NCBI GenBank assembly: GCA_019348195.1
Contig: JAHWJX010000016.1
Span: 1-41,638 of the forward strand
Length of the DNA: 41,638 nt
Source of the DNA: Pseudomonadota bacterium
Lineage (GTDB): Bacteria; Pseudomonadota; Alphaproteobacteria; Caulobacterales; Caulobacteraceae
Direction: 5' to 3'
This document shows, piece by piece, positions 17,616 through 25,545 of this stretch. Positions within the stretch are counted from its first letter, which is position 1. Every line of letters starts with the position of its first letter. The notes beneath the pieces are model-generated. The model did not search any database. It saw nothing but the letters and a program-made list of their open reading frames with translations, and was not told the origin of the DNA. A program made the translations under genes and the position numbers.

Positions 17616-18302
17616 TTATGAGTTCCGCGGAACCGAGTCGGGCCACAAGCGCCCGAACACCAGCTCGGCAAGACGTGAGATCTCGCGGGCGGCAGTCCCG
17701 GAAGGTTCTGTTTCCAGCGCCGTCAGGCCGTTCCCGACTGACTGGCTGAAAGCAACCCGGCTGCGGAGACCAATGCTGGCCACCGGAAACCCGTAGGTGT
17801 TCAACCGCTCCGCGGCCTTCAGAAGGGCGGGAGCCTCCTTGTCGCCGCGACGGGGCGGGGCCTGGGTCAGCACGAACATGGCTCGACCCCGCGCAGAGCG
17901 GACCTGCTCAGCGGAGTACTCCACCGACCACAGGTCCAGCATGGATGGCCGCGCCACAATGATGGTGAAGTCGGCCGCCCGAACCGTGTCCAGCACTCCC
18001 GGACCCGCGAAAGGGGCCGTATCGACGATCATGAGCTGAAAGCGGGCGCGCTCGAGGCCGTCCTTCAGCCGGTTGAGCATGGCCGGCTGGACCACCGCCA
18101 CTTCGGGGGCGGGGCTGGAGCGGACCTGCCTCCACTCCCAAGCTGATTTCTGTGGATCGGTGTCGGCGATGAAGGTGCGTCGCCCAGCGGCCTCGGCGGC
18201 CACCGCGAGGTGTAGCGACAGAGTGGTCTTGCCGCTGCCCCCCTTGCTGGAGATCACCGCCAAGGTCTTCAGAGACGACCCTGAGGGGCGAAACGTCTGC
18301 AT
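17616..18302 (-). CDS. Orphan ParA-family ATPase
   Basis: 228 residues. ParA/MinD ATPases form ATP-bound dimers that position DNA or protein cargo. The deviant Walker A SKGGSGKTT (about 19-27) has both lysines, the Walker A' box is IADTDPQKSAWEW (about 45-57), and the Walker B-type box is MIVDTAPF near 93. No ParB or parS-like neighbour is visible, so plasmid or chromosome partitioning is not shown; other cargo is possible. AGGAAGG lies 7 bases before the ATG. The flanks are poor in genes (236 bp after the protease-like gene, 179 bp before the next gene). Confidence 0.85.
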   Translation of the reverse strand: MQTFRPSGSSLKTLAVISSKGGSGKTTLSLHLAVAAEAAGRRTFIADTDPQKSAWEWRQVRSSPAPEVAVVQPAMLNRLKDGLERARFQLMIVDTAPFAGPGVLDTVRAADFTIIVARPSMLDLWSVEYSAEQVRSARGRAMFVLTQAPPRRGDKEAPALLKAAERLNTYGFPVASIGLRSRVAFSQSVGNGLTALETEPSGTAAREISRLAELVFGRLWPDSVPRNS

Positions 18303-18481
18303 TCCTCTGCCTTCCTAGCCGCCGGCGCGCTATTCCGACCCACTGAACGAAGGCGCCTGCACAGGCTGCGCCACGGTTGTCTCCTATGCCGCCGCGCCCT
18401 AGAGCTAGCCGGACTTGAGCCAGGCGGCCAGAGGGCGAACTTCCGGGGGGCGCCCCGACGCCGACCCATCCGGGCCCCGAC

Positions 18482-18865
18482 ATGCTGAAACGCTTCGCCA
18501 GGCTTGGAACGCGCCTCCTCTTCGCCCTCGCGGTCGCCGTGCTTCTGCACGAGGCGATCGAGCCGTCCCACGAGCCCGGCTTGGTCATCGCCAAAGACGA
18601 CCTTGAGCATGGGCTTTGGGCCTATGGGCTCACGATCCTGGGCGTGGCCGCGTTTCCACGCACGCGGGCGCTACTGATCGGGGGCGTGCTGCTGGTCCTC
18701 AGCGCGGCGGCGGAAGGCGTGCAGCCGCTGGTGGGCCGCTCGGCCGAGTGGAGCGACTGGCTGGGCTCCGCCGCCGGGGTCGGCGCGGCGCTGGCCCCCA
18801 TGCTGCTGCTGTGGATCCGAGAGCGGGTGCTGCGGGGACGGGCTTCCCCCACCGATCGAAGCTAA
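18482..18865 (+). CDS. VanZ-like family membrane protein
   Basis: 127 residues. It shows the VanZ-like arrangement of four short hydrophobic helices with a conserved polar pattern. KDDLEHGLWAYGL (about 38-50) stands for the usual Lys-x-x-H motif, and AEGVQPLVGRSAEWSDWLGS (about 77-96) is the Glu-x-x-Gln...Gly-Arg...Asp-x-x-Gly block. The biochemical role of VanZ-like proteins outside teicoplanin resistance is unclear. It faces the ParA gene divergently (179 bp) and its stop shares bases with the convergent methyltransferase remnant. Confidence 0.72.
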   Translation: MLKRFARLGTRLLFALAVAVLLHEAIEPSHEPGLVIAKDDLEHGLWAYGLTILGVAAFPRTRALLIGGVLLVLSAAAEGVQPLVGRSAEWSDWLGSAAGVGAALAPMLLLWIRERVLRGRASPTDRS

Positions 18866-19263
18866 ACCGTCGACCGCGCGCCAACGAGGTTCAAGCCGGG
18901 ATTGCCGAGCCGCTGGATCTCGCTCACACCCGCTTTTTTTTCCAGAAGGCCGCGCACGTCGCCCTCGCGCTGTGGCTGGTCGAAGGCAGGGGCGAGCATG
19001 TCGAAGGTGTCCATGACGGCCCGGCGGTATCTCTGCTTGCAGGACAACTCCCGGATCGTCCACGTAGTTGGCCCGGGGACCACGAAGCGGAAAAGCTTGC
19101 CGAGGACGGGGATGCGGAAGAGCACCTCGGTCAGGGGCCAGACGAGGCGCATCAGAACCTGTATGCAGGTGAGGAGCGCCCGGTTGCCCATGCGCCTCGT
19201 GAGCGGCCGCAGCAGATATTCGCCGTTGAGCAGGGTGAGTCGGCGATGGCTCTGCGGCGACAT
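18862..19263 (-). pseudogene. C-terminal remnant of a SAM-dependent methyltransferase of a polysaccharide cluster
   Basis: The 133-residue ORF resembles only the C-terminal region of class I methyltransferases found in polysaccharide loci. It contains EYLLRPLTRRM, VLFRIPVLGKLFRFVVPGP, and AVMDTFDMLAPAFDQPQ, with the family's Asp-Thr-Phe-Asp motif. The glycine-rich SAM-binding motif I expected about 100-150 residues earlier is missing, and no frame between 19264 and 19550 supplies it. The gene is thus truncated at its 5' end and probably non-functional. A small intact protein cannot be excluded. It marks the edge of the polysaccharide locus. Confidence 0.58.
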
Positions 19264-19550
19264 CGATGGACAAGGGCGCGGGTGCTCGCGTAACCTTCGA
19301 CGAGTATCATAGACGGAGCGCGAGGCGCCCTTCCGGCTCGGGCGCCGTCTTGAACTTTGGGGTTAGCTCTGGCCGGGACTCCAGCAGCGGGTCGGGTGAG
19401 GTGTGAGCGGTCCGGGGGTGGCATGCTTCCGGCACCTGATCGAGGAATCTGAAAGAGGCCGGTCAGGATGGGACTCCCCGATTGTGAGAGGCGTAGGTCA
19501 CCCGTCCTGCAGCTCCTTGTACCGGGCACGGCGTCGAAGGTGCTAGCGCG

Positions 19551-19997
19551 ATGATCCACCCGACCTCCGACGTTCAATCCGCCGCGATCGGCGTGGGCAC
19601 ACGCGTCTGGCAGTACGTGGTGGTTCTCAGCGGGGCCCGGATCGGCTCGAACTGCAACATCTGCTCGCACTGCTTCATCGAGAACGATGTCGTCCTCGGC
19701 GACCGCGTGACGGTGAAGTGCGGCAATTACATCTGGGACGGCGTGCGTTTGGAGGACGATGTCTTTGTGGGGCCGAACGTCACCTTCACCAACGACAACA
19801 GGCCGAGGTCGCGCGTTCGACCGGCTGCGTTCGAAACCACGGTGATCAAGCGAGGGGCGTCGCTCGGCGGCGGGTCCGTGATCCTGCCAGGCATCATCGT
19901 GGGCGAAGGGGCGATGGTCGGGGCCGGCGCCGTGGTCACGCGCGACGTGCCGGCGGGCGTCACCGTTGTGGGAAACCCTGCACGGGAATTACTCTAG
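19551..19997 (+). CDS. fdtC: dTDP-3-amino-3,6-dideoxyhexose N-acetyltransferase (FdtC/QdtC-like, left-handed beta-helix)
   Basis: 148 residues. It acetylates the 3-amino group of dTDP-3-amino-3,6-dideoxyhexose to give dTDP-Fuc3NAc or Qui3NAc. The left-handed parallel beta-helix hexapeptide pattern runs through the whole chain ([52 protein letters not shown]). The segment [13 protein letters not shown] is typical of this acetyltransferase group. Its stop shares one base with the GTG of the next gene. The product's exact stereochemistry (galacto or gluco) cannot be told from sequence. Confidence 0.82.
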   Translation: MIHPTSDVQSAAIGVGTRVWQYVVVLSGARIGSNCNICSHCFIENDVVLGDRVTVKCGNYIWDGVRLEDDVFVGPNVTFTNDNRPRSRVRPAAFETTVIKRGASLGGGSVILPGIIVGEGAMVGAGAVVTRDVPAGVTVVGNPARELL

Positions 19998-20440
19998 TGG
20001 AACCCCCTGCAGTCTTATCAACGGGGCTCACCAACACGCTTGACGACTGCCGCCTCGTTCAACTGCCGCAGATCGCAGATCCTCGAGGCAACCTGACATT
20101 TGTCGAGGGCGGCAACCACGTGCCCTTCGATATCGCCAGGGTGTACTATCTGTATGACGTCCCGGGCGGCGCGGAGCGGGGCGGGCACGCGCACAAGGAG
20201 CTGCGACAACTCCTGATCGCGATGAGCGGCAGCTTCGACGTGGTGCTCGACGACGGCCGCGAGAAGAAGCGCGTTCACCTCAACCGGTCGTACTTCGGCC
20301 TGGAGATCGTCCCCATGATCTGGCGCGAGCTGGACAACTTCTCGTCCGGCTCGGTCTGCCTGGTGGTGGCGTCGCACCGTTACGACGAGAGCGATTACTA
20401 CCGGGACTACGACGAGTTCCTGGCTGCCAAAGGGCTATGA
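19997..20440 (+). CDS. fdtA: dTDP-4-oxo-6-deoxy-D-glucose 3,4-ketoisomerase (FdtA/WxcM-like cupin)
   Basis: 147 residues from a GTG that overlaps the preceding TAG (TAGTG). The enzyme moves the keto group from C4 to C3 of dTDP-4-oxo-6-deoxyglucose. Family markers are DPRGNLTFVE (about 30-39), FDIARVYYLYDVPGG, then RGGHAHKEL with the two catalytic His (about 64-66), GSFDVVLDDG, and WRELDNFS. Without this GTG no start lies near the conserved N-terminus, since the first in-frame ATG is far inside the domain. Its stop overlaps the fdtB start by four bases (ATGA). FdtA and QdtA differ in stereochemical outcome, which is not resolved here. Confidence 0.83.
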   Translation: MEPPAVLSTGLTNTLDDCRLVQLPQIADPRGNLTFVEGGNHVPFDIARVYYLYDVPGGAERGGHAHKELRQLLIAMSGSFDVVLDDGREKKRVHLNRSYFGLEIVPMIWRELDNFSSGSVCLVVASHRYDESDYYRDYDEFLAAKGL

Positions 20441-21558
20441 CAAGAGTTCCCTTCCTAGACCTTCGCGCAGCCTACTTGGAGCTGAAGCCCGAAGTCGACG
20501 CCGCCGTCGCGCGGGTGCTGGACAGCGGCTGGTACATCGGCGGTCAGGAAGTCGGCGCCTTCGAAGCCGAGTTCGCGCGCTACTGCGAGGCGGAGCACGC
20601 GATCGGTGTCGGCAATGGGCTCGACGCCCTGGTGCTGGCGCTGCGGGCCTTGGACATAGGCGCGGGAGACGAGGTTCTCGTCCCCTCGAACACCTACATC
20701 GCCACCTGGTTAGCAGTGAGCCAGGTGGGCGCGCGTCCCGTGCCGGTGGAGCCGGACCCGATCACCCATACCATGGACCCGGCTCTCGTGGAGGCGGCGA
20801 TCACGCCCCGTACGCGGGCGGTGCTGCCGGTGCACCTCTACGGGCACCCTGCCGACCTCGACCCGATCCTCGACGTGGCGCGGCGTCATGGGCTCAGGGT
20901 GGTGGAAGACGCCGCCCAGTGTCACGGAGCCCGCTACAAAGGCCGACGCATAGGCGGGCACGGGGATCTGGTCTGCTGGAGCTTCTACCCGGGGAAGAAC
21001 CTTGGCGCCTTTGGCGACGCGGGCGCGGTCACCACGAACGACCCGAGCCTCGCCGAGCGGGTTCGCCTGCTGGGAAACTACGGATCGCGGCTGAAGTACG
21101 TGCACTTGGAGAAGGGCGTGAACAGTCGGCTGGATCCAATCCTTGCCGCAGTTCTGCGGGCCAAGCTGACCCATCTGGACACCTGGAACGACCGGCGTCG
21201 CGCCATGGCCGCTCGTTATGGGGAAGCTCTGGCCGGAACCGGACTTGTCCTGCCGCAGGCTGCCCCCTGGGCGGAGCCGGTTTGGCACCTCTACGTGATC
21301 CGGAACTCTTGCCGCGACGAGTTGCAGCGGCAGCTTGGGGAGTTGGGGATCGGAACCCTGATCCACTATCCCATCCCGCCGCACCGGCAGGAGGCCTACG
21401 CCGACTTGGCCCCGAGCCTACCCCCGGCGCCTATAGCCGAACAGCTGGCGTTGGAGGTGCTCAGCCTTCCGATAGGACCGCACTTGTCGGCTGAGCAGCA
21501 GGATGCGGTTCTTGAGGCGATGCACAGGGCCGTGGCCCGACTCCCTGACGCGGGCTAG
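20437..21558 (+). CDS. fdtB: DegT/DnrJ/EryC1/StrS aminotransferase (FdtB/QdtB-like)
   Basis: 373 residues, typical. A PLP-dependent aminotransferase that converts dTDP-3-oxo-6-deoxyhexose to the 3-amino sugar. The N-terminus VPFLDLRAAYLELKPEVDAA is family-typical. The PLP lysine is in SFYPGKNLGAFGD (about 182-194) and the PLP-ring Asp in VVEDAAQCHGARY (about 152-164). ATGA overlap with fdtA implies coupling. Together the three genes convert dTDP-4-oxo-6-deoxyglucose to an acetylated 3-amino sugar; RmlA and RmlB, which supply the precursor, are not in the window. Confidence 0.86.
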   Translation: MTRVPFLDLRAAYLELKPEVDAAVARVLDSGWYIGGQEVGAFEAEFARYCEAEHAIGVGNGLDALVLALRALDIGAGDEVLVPSNTYIATWLAVSQVGARPVPVEPDPITHTMDPALVEAAITPRTRAVLPVHLYGHPADLDPILDVARRHGLRVVEDAAQCHGARYKGRRIGGHGDLVCWSFYPGKNLGAFGDAGAVTTNDPSLAERVRLLGNYGSRLKYVHLEKGVNSRLDPILAAVLRAKLTHLDTWNDRRRAMAARYGEALAGTGLVLPQAAPWAEPVWHLYVIRNSCRDELQRQLGELGIGTLIHYPIPPHRQEAYADLAPSLPPAPIAEQLALEVLSLPIGPHLSAEQQDAVLEAMHRAVARLPDAG

Positions 21559-21567
21559 CCTCGGACC

Positions 21568-23103
21568 GTGACCAACGCGACCTCAACCCTCGACGAAGAC
21601 AAGAGATCCTACGCGCGCATCCTGACGAGCACCTCGGTGATCGGCGGGGCGTCGGTGCTCAACATCCTGATCGGCCTTGTGCGAACCAAGTTCGTTGCGC
21701 TCCTGCTCGGGCCAGCCGGCGTCGGTCTCGTCGGCCTGCTGACCGCGCTGCTTTCGGCGGCCGCCACTGTGGTGCAGATGGGGGTCACCACGGTGGGCAC
21801 GCGCCAGATCGCGGAAGCCCATGCCGCGGAAGATGTGCAAAAGCTTGCGGTCGCCCGGCGGGCGCTGATCCTGGCGACGGTGATGCTGGCCGCTGTCGGC
21901 GCCACCGGCGTGTGGCTGTTGCGAGACGTTCTCGCCCGCTATGCCTTGCGCAACCCCGCCCTGGCGGACGAGGTGGCCTGGATCGCCGTGGGCGTCGCAC
22001 TCTCGGTTTTAGCCATGGGCCAAACGGCCCTGCTTCAGGGCCTGCGCCGCATCCGCGCCATGGCGGCCTTGCAGGTCGTCGGAGGTTTGGCGACGACGGC
22101 CGTCGGCCTGCCGCTTGTACTCGCCTTCGGCGAGCGCGCGATCCCCGCGTTTGTCGTCCTGGTCCCGCTGACGAGCTTTCTCCTGGGCCGCTGGTTCGTT
22201 TCGCGGATCCCGTTGCCCGGCGAATTCCGGGTCGAGCTTCCTCAACTGCGCGCGCAGTGGCGTGTGTTCCTGACCCTCGGCCTGCCCATGATGGGCGCCG
22301 GCGTGGCGTCCACCTTCGCGAACCTCTGGATCCAGAGCGAGGTGAAGGCGCAGCTGGGGATGGCGGCGCTCGGGTGGTTCGTGGCCGCGAACACCATCGC
22401 CATGCAGTACGTGGGCCTGGTGCTGGGCGCGATGGCCGCCGACTACTATCCGCGCTTGACCGGGATGATCGGCGACCCGCCGGCGACCCGCCGGCTGGTC
22501 AACCAGCAGACCGAAATCGCGCTGCTTCTGGCAGGCGCGCTGGTCATCGCCATGTTCGCCCTTGCGCCGTGGGTGATCCGCCTCCTGTACGCGCCGGAGT
22601 TCGCACCCGCCGCGGCCGTACTCCGTTGGCAGGCCGCCGGAACGCTACTCAAGGTCATGTCCTGGCCTCTCGGCTTCATCCTTCTGGCCGCCGGCGCGGG
22701 ACGGACGTTCTTCCTCACTGAGGTGACCACGCTCGTGCTGATGGCGGGCGCCACAACCCTGCTCTTGCCGCGGTTCGGCCTCGAAGGGGCTGGCCAAGCC
22801 TATTTTCTGGCCTACCTGTTCTACCTTCCGATGGTGCTGGCGCTGGCGGTTCGACGCATCGCCTTCGCGTGGTCGCGACTGGTCCTACTCAGCGCGGCGG
22901 CTGTCGCCTCGGCCTGTGGGGTTGTCGGCGTCGTGTTGTGGCTGGCGCCGGCAATGGCGCCGGCGGTCGGGATCGTACTCAGTGTCGCGTATGGTTCGTT
23001 TGGGCTGATCCGCTTGCAGCGCTTGGGCGTCAGCGCGCCCCTTCCGGGGAGGCTGAGCGTGTTCGCGCTCGCGCGGCACGCCCGCCCTAGAAGCCGGAAT
23101 TAA
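21568..23103 (+). CDS. wzx: Polysaccharide/O-antigen flippase (Wzx-like)
   Basis: 511 residues with about 12-14 predicted membrane helices. It flips undecaprenyl-PP-linked repeat units to the periplasm. The N-terminal RILTSTSVIGGASVLNILIGLVRTKFVALLLGPAGVG is the usual MOP-family first helix region, followed by repeated hydrophobic segments such as GVALSVLAMGQTALLQGLRRI and FFLTEVTTLVLMAGATTLLLPRFGLEGAG. It starts at a GTG (21568) 9 bp past the fdtB stop, so it is probably in the same transcript. Wzx identity rests on topology, first-helix pattern and context. Confidence 0.82.
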   Translation: MTNATSTLDEDKRSYARILTSTSVIGGASVLNILIGLVRTKFVALLLGPAGVGLVGLLTALLSAAATVVQMGVTTVGTRQIAEAHAAEDVQKLAVARRALILATVMLAAVGATGVWLLRDVLARYALRNPALADEVAWIAVGVALSVLAMGQTALLQGLRRIRAMAALQVVGGLATTAVGLPLVLAFGERAIPAFVVLVPLTSFLLGRWFVSRIPLPGEFRVELPQLRAQWRVFLTLGLPMMGAGVASTFANLWIQSEVKAQLGMAALGWFVAANTIAMQYVGLVLGAMAADYYPRLTGMIGDPPATRRLVNQQTEIALLLAGALVIAMFALAPWVIRLLYAPEFAPAAAVLRWQAAGTLLKVMSWPLGFILLAAGAGRTFFLTEVTTLVLMAGATTLLLPRFGLEGAGQAYFLAYLFYLPMVLALAVRRIAFAWSRLVLLSAAAVASACGVVGVVLWLAPAMAPAVGIVLSVAYGSFGLIRLQRLGVSAPLPGRLSVFALARHARPRSRN

Positions 23104-23125
23104 GGCCAACCGGTTGAAGGACGAG

Positions 23126-24367
23126 ATGCGTTCACGACCCTTATTGATGCTGGTTTACGGCCGACTGAGGCTAGGCGGGGCCGAGACCTTGCTATTGAGG
23201 ATTGCGAACCACGCGGTCTCCGAAGGGCTGGACGTCGTGGTGTGCGCCCACCCCGGCGAACTGAGGTCGATGTTCTCCGAGAGCGTGCGGTTCATCGAGC
23301 ACGACGACGTCTACGATCTTGTCCAGTCTGTCCCCGCATATCTGTCCGGCCTGGAGGTGGCTCCGACCACGGTCCTGTTCTGGGTCTTTGATCCTCACCA
23401 GATGTTGCCGGTCAGCTTGGTGAGACGGGCTGTCCGCTCGCGAACGAAGGCGGATTCGAAGGTCATCTGCGGCATATACCACCCGCGAGAATGCTTTCGG
23501 GAGCGGGACCACCCCCTTATACACCGGGTTTGCAAACTCGTTTTCCAGGTTACGCCTGCTGAGCAGTGGTTGTTCATGAATCAGGCCTGCCGAGCTTCTC
23601 ATGAGGCGGAGTGGAAAAGTTCTCTGAGCGAATACAAGGTGGTCCCGATAACCGTCCCCCACACGGCTCCGATAACTTGGGCGCCAGCCGAAAATGCTTC
23701 ACCTCTGAGGGTCGTCTCTGTTGGGAGGCTGGTCCCGTTCAAGGCCTACAACGAAGGCGCGATACACATCACGCGTAGACTGGTCGCTCAGGGCCTGGAT
23801 GTGCAGTGGGTCCTGTTTGGTGACGGGCCGGAGATGGAGAGGCTGCGGGCGACTGCGGAGGAGCTCGGCGTAACCGGCTCCGTTCAATTTGCCGGCGCGC
23901 TCGGCTACGAGCTGCTCTTTGACACCTTGGTGCGCTTCGACATCTTCGTCGGTATGGGGACGGCTCTGTTGGAAGCCGCCAGCGCCAAGATGCCCAGCAT
24001 CATGGCCGTCGACCAGCAGCCCAGGCTGACGTACGGCTATCTGCACGAGGCGCCGGAGGACTCGGTGGGAGAGGTCGTGGGGCCCGCGCCGGAACGCGAC
24101 ATAGGCGAGCTGCTGCGCACTTATGCGGCGATGACCCCGGAGGAGCGTAGGCGCATTGGAGAGGCATGTCATGGAGCGGTCGTGACGCGGTCGGAAGCTG
24201 TCCTAGACACACGGGAGCTGTTCAGAGACGTCCCCAACTGGTCTTGGAGGCTCGAGTGGCGGCTGCTTGTCCTCGCCAAGCTGTGGCGCATGTACCAGAC
24301 CTCAGGGGTCCTCAAGCGTGTCGGCCGCGCAATCGCTGATCGTACGAGCGCCCAACGGGCCCATTAA
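23126..24367 (+). CDS. Glycosyltransferase family 4 protein
   Basis: 413 residues. It begins RLRLGGAETLLLRIANHAV after a short N-terminal segment, a GT4 acceptor-domain start. The C-terminal GT-B half has VVSVGRLVPFKAY (about 192-204), VLFGDGPEMERLRA, SVQFAGAL and GMGTALLEAASAKMPS (about 279-294), a variant of the usual Glu-x7-Glu sugar-nucleotide motif with only one clear Glu. An AAGGA site sits five bases before the ATG at 23126; a TTG four codons upstream is less likely. Codon use looks less GC-biased than its neighbours, suggesting separate acquisition. The sugar specificity cannot be told. Confidence 0.78.
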   Translation: MRSRPLLMLVYGRLRLGGAETLLLRIANHAVSEGLDVVVCAHPGELRSMFSESVRFIEHDDVYDLVQSVPAYLSGLEVAPTTVLFWVFDPHQMLPVSLVRRAVRSRTKADSKVICGIYHPRECFRERDHPLIHRVCKLVFQVTPAEQWLFMNQACRASHEAEWKSSLSEYKVVPITVPHTAPITWAPAENASPLRVVSVGRLVPFKAYNEGAIHITRRLVAQGLDVQWVLFGDGPEMERLRATAEELGVTGSVQFAGALGYELLFDTLVRFDIFVGMGTALLEAASAKMPSIMAVDQQPRLTYGYLHEAPEDSVGEVVGPAPERDIGELLRTYAAMTPEERRRIGEACHGAVVTRSEAVLDTRELFRDVPNWSWRLEWRLLVLAKLWRMYQTSGVLKRVGRAIADRTSAQRAH

Positions 24368-24374
24368 GCAGACG

Positions 24375-25502
24375 ATGAGCAAGCGAATCTCCATGCTCCT
24401 GCCGGACTTGCGCGGCGGCGGCGCGGAGCGCGTCAGCCTCAGCTTGGCCGAGGAGTTCGTGTGCCGGGGCTATGCCGTCGAACTTGTCCTCATGCGCCGG
24501 GTAGGAGAACTCCTGGAGCAGGCGCCGGCAGGTTGCAGCATCGTGGACCTGGGCGCGCCCCGGCTACGAAACGTTTGGCTGGCCCTGCACCGGTACTTCC
24601 GTACCAGTCCGCCCGCCGCGGTCCTTGCGGCCATGTGGCCGGTGACGGGAGTGGCCTGCATCGCGAAGCGGACCGCACGCAGCCCCGCCACTCTGGTCGT
24701 GAGCGAGCACACCGACTTCCGCTTGGGAGGGGGGGCTGTCGGTGATCGTGACGCGCTGGCGCTAAAGCGTTTCGGACGCCAGCTCTATGGCGCGGCGGAT
24801 CACCTGGTGGCCGTATCTGAAGGCGCCGCCGATGCGCTGGCGGAGACGACGGGGCTGCCACGCGATCGCGTTCGGGTGATCTATAATCCCATCCGGGTTT
24901 TCGGCTCGGAAGACCCCGAGCCCGCCGACGCAGGTCTGTTGGAATGGTGGGCTGGCTCGCCACATCGTCTGCTGGCGGTCGGAGCCCTCAAGGAGCCCAA
25001 GGCGTTTGACGTGCTCGTACGGGCGCTCGCGCAGGCTCAGTCCAAAGTCGATGCGCGGCTTCTCATCCTTGGTGAAGGCGCCCTGAGATCCCAGCTTGAG
25101 CTTGAGGCTCAGCGCCTCGGCGTTACCGAGCGGGTCCGCTTTCCCGGCTTCCGGAAGAATCCCTTCCCCTTTTTCCAACGGGCAGATCTCTTCGTGCTGT
25201 CCTCGCGCTGGGAGGGCTTCGGCAACGTGATCGTCGAAGCGCTCGCGTGCGGGACGCCGGTGGTCAGCACCGACTGTATGAGCGGACCTGCTGAGATCCT
25301 GCAGCACGGACGCTACGGGGCCCTCGTACCGGTGGGCGACTCCCCGGCACTGGCCCGAGCCATGGTGAAGGCGCTCAGAACCGAGCCGGACCGCGACGCG
25401 CTGAAGCGCCGCGCTGCCGACTTCTCACCGGCCATCGCCGCTGAGAAATACCTCGAGCTGCTATTCCCCGCACCTTTGGCCAGCGCCGCGCGGGTGGGCT
25501 AG
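24375..25502 (+). CDS. Glycosyltransferase family 4 protein
   Basis: 375 residues. The N-terminal half starts RISMLLPDLRGGGAERVSLSLAEE, the nucleotide-sugar/lipid acceptor start of GT4 (Gly-Gly-Gly-Ala-Glu-Arg). The C-terminal half shows LLAVGALKEPKAFDVLVRA (about 199-217), LLILGEGALRSQLE, and FVLSSRWEGFGNVIVEALACGTPVVSTD (about 275-302), with the classic Glu-x7-Glu pattern. It follows the previous glycosyltransferase by 7 bp. It probably adds one residue of the repeat unit at the cytoplasmic membrane face. Confidence 0.87.
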   Translation: MSKRISMLLPDLRGGGAERVSLSLAEEFVCRGYAVELVLMRRVGELLEQAPAGCSIVDLGAPRLRNVWLALHRYFRTSPPAAVLAAMWPVTGVACIAKRTARSPATLVVSEHTDFRLGGGAVGDRDALALKRFGRQLYGAADHLVAVSEGAADALAETTGLPRDRVRVIYNPIRVFGSEDPEPADAGLLEWWAGSPHRLLAVGALKEPKAFDVLVRALAQAQSKVDARLLILGEGALRSQLELEAQRLGVTERVRFPGFRKNPFPFFQRADLFVLSSRWEGFGNVIVEALACGTPVVSTDCMSGPAEILQHGRYGALVPVGDSPALARAMVKALRTEPDRDALKRRAADFSPAIAAEKYLELLFPAPLASAARVG

Positions 25503-25545
25503 TCAGCCAGGGTACGCGGTAGTGTCGCGGGGGCGCTCCGGGGTC

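Noticed and set aside
19152-19670. Reverse frame that might supply the missing N-terminus of the methyltransferase
   Set aside because: It has no SAM-binding glycine motif, is in another frame from the fragment, and overlaps fdtC antisense.
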